Source of the DNA: an uncultured Sphingomonadaceae bacterium
GTDB taxonomy: Bacteria; Pseudomonadota; Alphaproteobacteria; Sphingomonadales; Sphingomonadaceae
DNA length: 64,000 bases
Assembly (NCBI GenBank): GCA_903871605.1
Contig: CAIQHF010000005.1
Location: 90,515-154,514, forward strand
Reading direction: 5' to 3'
The stretch's first letter is position 1, and each line of letters starts with the position of its first letter. Under the pieces are notes generated by a model. The model worked only from the letters and a program-made list of their open reading frames with translations. It searched no databases and was not told the DNA's origin. This document shows, one piece after another, positions 61,918 through 64,000 of this stretch. The position numbers and the translations under genes are program-made.

Positions 61918-64000
61918 ATGCGGATCAGGCGGCTCAAGCTTTCGGGCTTCAAGAGCTTCGTCGATCCCGCCGAGCTGCTGATCGAGCCGGGGCTGACCGG
62001 GATCGTCGGCCCCAATGGCTGCGGCAAGTCCAATCTGCTCGAAGCCATACGCTGGGTGATGGGCGAGGGCTCGGCCAAGTCGCTGCGCGGCGGCGGCATG
62101 GAGGACGTGATCTTCGCCGGCACCGCGGCAAGGCCCGCGCGCGACTTCGCCGAAGTCTCGATGCTGCTCGAGCGGACCGGCGCACAGGGCTCTGACGAGG
62201 CCGAGATCGTCCGCCGGATCGAGCGCGGCGCGGGCTCGGCCTATCGCATCGACGGGCGCGACGTCCGCCAGAAGGACGTCGCGCTGCTGTTCGCCGATGC
62301 TGCGACCGGCGCGCATTCGCCCGCGCTTGTCAGCCAGGGGCGGATCGGCGCGATCATCGCCGCACGCCCGACCGATCGCCGCGCGATGCTCGAGGAGGCG
62401 GCGGGAATCGCCGGGCTGCACGTCCGCCGCAAGGATGCCGAGCAGAAGCTGCGCGCGACCGAGACCAATCTCGAGCGGCTCGACACGCTGCTCGGCGACA
62501 TGGAGGCGCGCGCCAATGCGCTGCGGCGGCAGGCGCGTGCCGCCGAACGCTATCGTGCATTGTCGGCCGAGATCCGCACCGCGGAAGCCCGGCTGATCTT
62601 CGCACGCTGGCGCGATGCCGCCGATGCCGCGGCGCTCGCCAGGCGCGAGGCGGACGCGGCGGACGCACAGGTCGCGACCACGAGCACGCAGCAGCAGCGC
62701 GCGAACGCGGCGGCGGCGCAGGCGACGCAACTGCTCGTCGCGGCGCGCTCGGCGGCACAGTCGGCGCGCGACGTCGCGGCAAGCGCCGCCTACCGGCTCG
62801 AGACGCTGAAGACCGAGCGCGACACGATCCTGCGCCGGCTTGCCGAACTCGCCCGGCTGCGTCAGGCGCTCGAGAGCGATCGCGCGCGCGAGGGGGCGCT
62901 CGCCGAGGACGCTGCCGCCGCGATCGCGCGGCTCACCGAGGAGGCCGACAGCAAGGCCCAGCGCGCCAGCGAGGCGGAAGCCGCGCGCCCGGCCCTGACG
63001 CAGCGCCTGGCCGAAACCGAGGTCGCGCTGCGCGACGCCGAGGTCGCGCTTGCGCGGGCGCTCGCCGCCGAGGCGACCGAGCAGGCCGAGGCGCGGATCG
63101 CGCAGGCGGCGCTGGCCGCCGCCCGCCTGCGACTCGATCGCGCCGAGGCCGAAGTCGCGAGGATCGCACGCGATCTTGCGGGCGTCGGCAATGCGGCCGA
63201 ACATGATGCCGCCTTGTCGGCGGCCGGCGCCGCGGTCGTAGAGGCGGACGCGGCGCGCGCGGACGCTGCCGAGAGGATCGCCGCCGCCGAAAAGCGCCGC
63301 ACCGCCGCCGCCGGCGAGCGCGACGCCGCGCAGTCCGCCGCGGCGACCGCGCGGGCGACGCTGGCCTCGCTCGAGTCCGAATCGGCGGCGCTCACCCGCT
63401 CGCTCGCCAGGCGAGACGGCAGGGCGACGGGCGCGATCGATCATGTTCGCGCCGCGCCCGGCTATGAGCGCGCGCTCGCCGCAGCGCTGGGCGACGATCT
63501 CGAGGCGCCGCTCGGCGGATCGGGGCCGCTGCGCTGGTCGGGCGCCGAACACGACGGCGACGCCGCACTGCCGGCGGGATGCGAGCCGCTCGCCGGGCAT
63601 GTCGAGGCGCCCCCCGAATTGGCGCGCCGGATCGCGCAGATCGGCGTGGTCGAGCAGGACGATGGCCGCCTTGCGCTGGGCCTCGGCCAGCGGCTGGTGA
63701 CGCGCGGCGGTCGGCTGCGGCGCTGGGACGGCTTCATTGCCGAGGATCGCGCGGCGGCGACCGCCGAGGCGATGATCCGCCGCAATCGCCTCGGCGAACT
63801 CGCGACGCTGATCGACCCTGCGCGCGCCACGCTGCGCGAGGCCGAAGCGGACGGCGCCGCCGCGGCCGGCGCGCTCGAAGCGGCGCAGCGCGAGGGCCAG
63901 GCCGCCCGCGTCGATCTCGCCGCCGCCGAACGCCGCCTCCGCGACGCCGCGATGGCAGAGGATCGCGCGCGCGTCGCGGTCGAGCGGATCGCGGCGCGCA
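61918..64000 (+). CDS. smc: Chromosome segregation protein SMC, N-terminal part
   Basis: Open from the ATG at 61918 to the right edge, 694 codons, of a family usually about 1150 residues. N-terminal 'LKLSGFKSFVDPAELLIEPG' and Walker A 'GPNGCGKSN' (31-39), Q-loop 'SQGRIGAI', then an Ala/Arg/Glu coiled coil. The hinge begins near residue 500 ('AIDHVRAAPGYERALAAALG'). It builds condensin with ScpAB. Confidence 0.95.
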   Translation, partial: MRIRRLKLSGFKSFVDPAELLIEPGLTGIVGPNGCGKSNLLEAIRWVMGEGSAKSLRGGGMEDVIFAGTAARPARDFAEVSMLLERTGAQGSDEAEIVRRIERGAGSAYRIDGRDVRQKDVALLFADAATGAHSPALVSQGRIGAIIAARPTDRRAMLEEAAGIAGLHVRRKDAEQKLRATETNLERLDTLLGDMEARANALRRQARAAERYRALSAEIRTAEARLIFARWRDAADAAALARREADAADAQVATTSTQQQRANAAAAQATQLLVAARSAAQSARDVAASAAYRLETLKTERDTILRRLAELARLRQALESDRAREGALAEDAAAAIARLTEEADSKAQRASEAEAARPALTQRLAETEVALRDAEVALARALAAEATEQAEARIAQAALAAARLRLDRAEAEVARIARDLAGVGNAAEHDAALSAAGAAVVEADAARADAAERIAAAEKRRTAAAGERDAAQSAAATARATLASLESESAALTRSLARRDGRATGAIDHVRAAPGYERALAAALGDDLEAPLGGSGPLRWSGAEHDGDAALPAGCEPLAGHVEAPPELARRIAQIGVVEQDDGRLALGLGQRLVTRGGRLRRWDGFIAEDRAAATAEAMIRRNRLGELATLIDPARATLREAEADGAAAAGALEAAQREGQAARVDLAAAERRLRDAAMAEDRARVAVERIAAR

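Noticed and set aside
61069..63600. 843-residue open frame on the minus strand
   Set aside because: Antisense to smc and the end of the DsbA-like gene; smc on the plus strand has Walker A and hinge motifs.
1..64000. tRNA, rRNA or CRISPR arrays
   Set aside because: No cloverleaf-like sequence with the TTCRANNY loop outside coding genes and no regularly spaced direct repeats were found by eye.

Overview
The window is high-GC chromosomal DNA from an alphaproteobacterium, most likely a member of the Sphingomonadaceae. The evidence is a SciP/DUF1153 regulator, a serC leader RNA, the gene orders mutY-dciA-dsbA-smc and cytochrome c/pheA, abundant TonB/Rieske/CoA catabolic genes, and the intergenic hairpin repeats typical of sphingomonads. 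No rRNA, tRNA, CRISPR array, complete insertion sequence or replication origin was seen.

Region 1 (1-25.2 kb) is an accessory catabolic cluster. It holds three Rieske oxygenase alpha subunits with one Rieske ferredoxin (no beta subunit or reductase in view). It also holds a CoA-pathway set: AMP-forming acyl-CoA ligase, type III CoA-transferase, acyl-CoA dehydrogenase, enoyl-CoA hydratase, MaoC, TesB thioesterase, and an SCP2-type thiolase with a DUF35 partner. An SDR-Rieske-E1alpha-E1beta-E2 operon has no E3. Two small ABM proteins bracket the ligase. The rest is a TonB receptor, a lipoprotein PQQ/haem-c alcohol dehydrogenase, ThuA, VOC, sugar-isomerase-like and SnoaL-like proteins, and a TetR regulator. 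Five copies of an 18-bp dyad operator (AAACA-NN-CATG-NN-TG-NN-T) lie in the three divergent promoter regions of the cluster and nowhere else that I found, so a TetR-controlled regulon can be read from the DNA. A plausible scheme is uptake by the TonB receptor, periplasmic oxidation by the PQQ enzyme, CoA activation, Rieske hydroxylation, retro-aldol or thiolytic side-chain removal (as in ibuprofen ipf clusters) and lipoyl-dependent C-C cleavage. The substrate is unknown.

Region 2 (25.2-49.5 kb) is mostly core genome: trmB, manA, a Crp/Fnr regulator, murA, DUF445, an RND pump with its adaptor, SIMPL, GlsB/YeaQ, sciP, mnmA, PhzF, a CDF transporter, pdxH, a CbpA-like DnaJ, YihY, fabI, aroC, purA and hisZ. 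A DUF559 nuclease-like gene is inserted between fabI and aroC and is flanked by inverted copies of a repeat.

Region 3 (49.5-64 kb) begins with a small, compositionally atypical insert of two unknown genes. It continues with serA, serC (with leader RNA), an extensin-like lipoprotein, a LOG-family protein, a membrane cytochrome c, pheA, nudC, mutY, dciA, two DsbA-like proteins and the first part of smc, which runs off the right edge.
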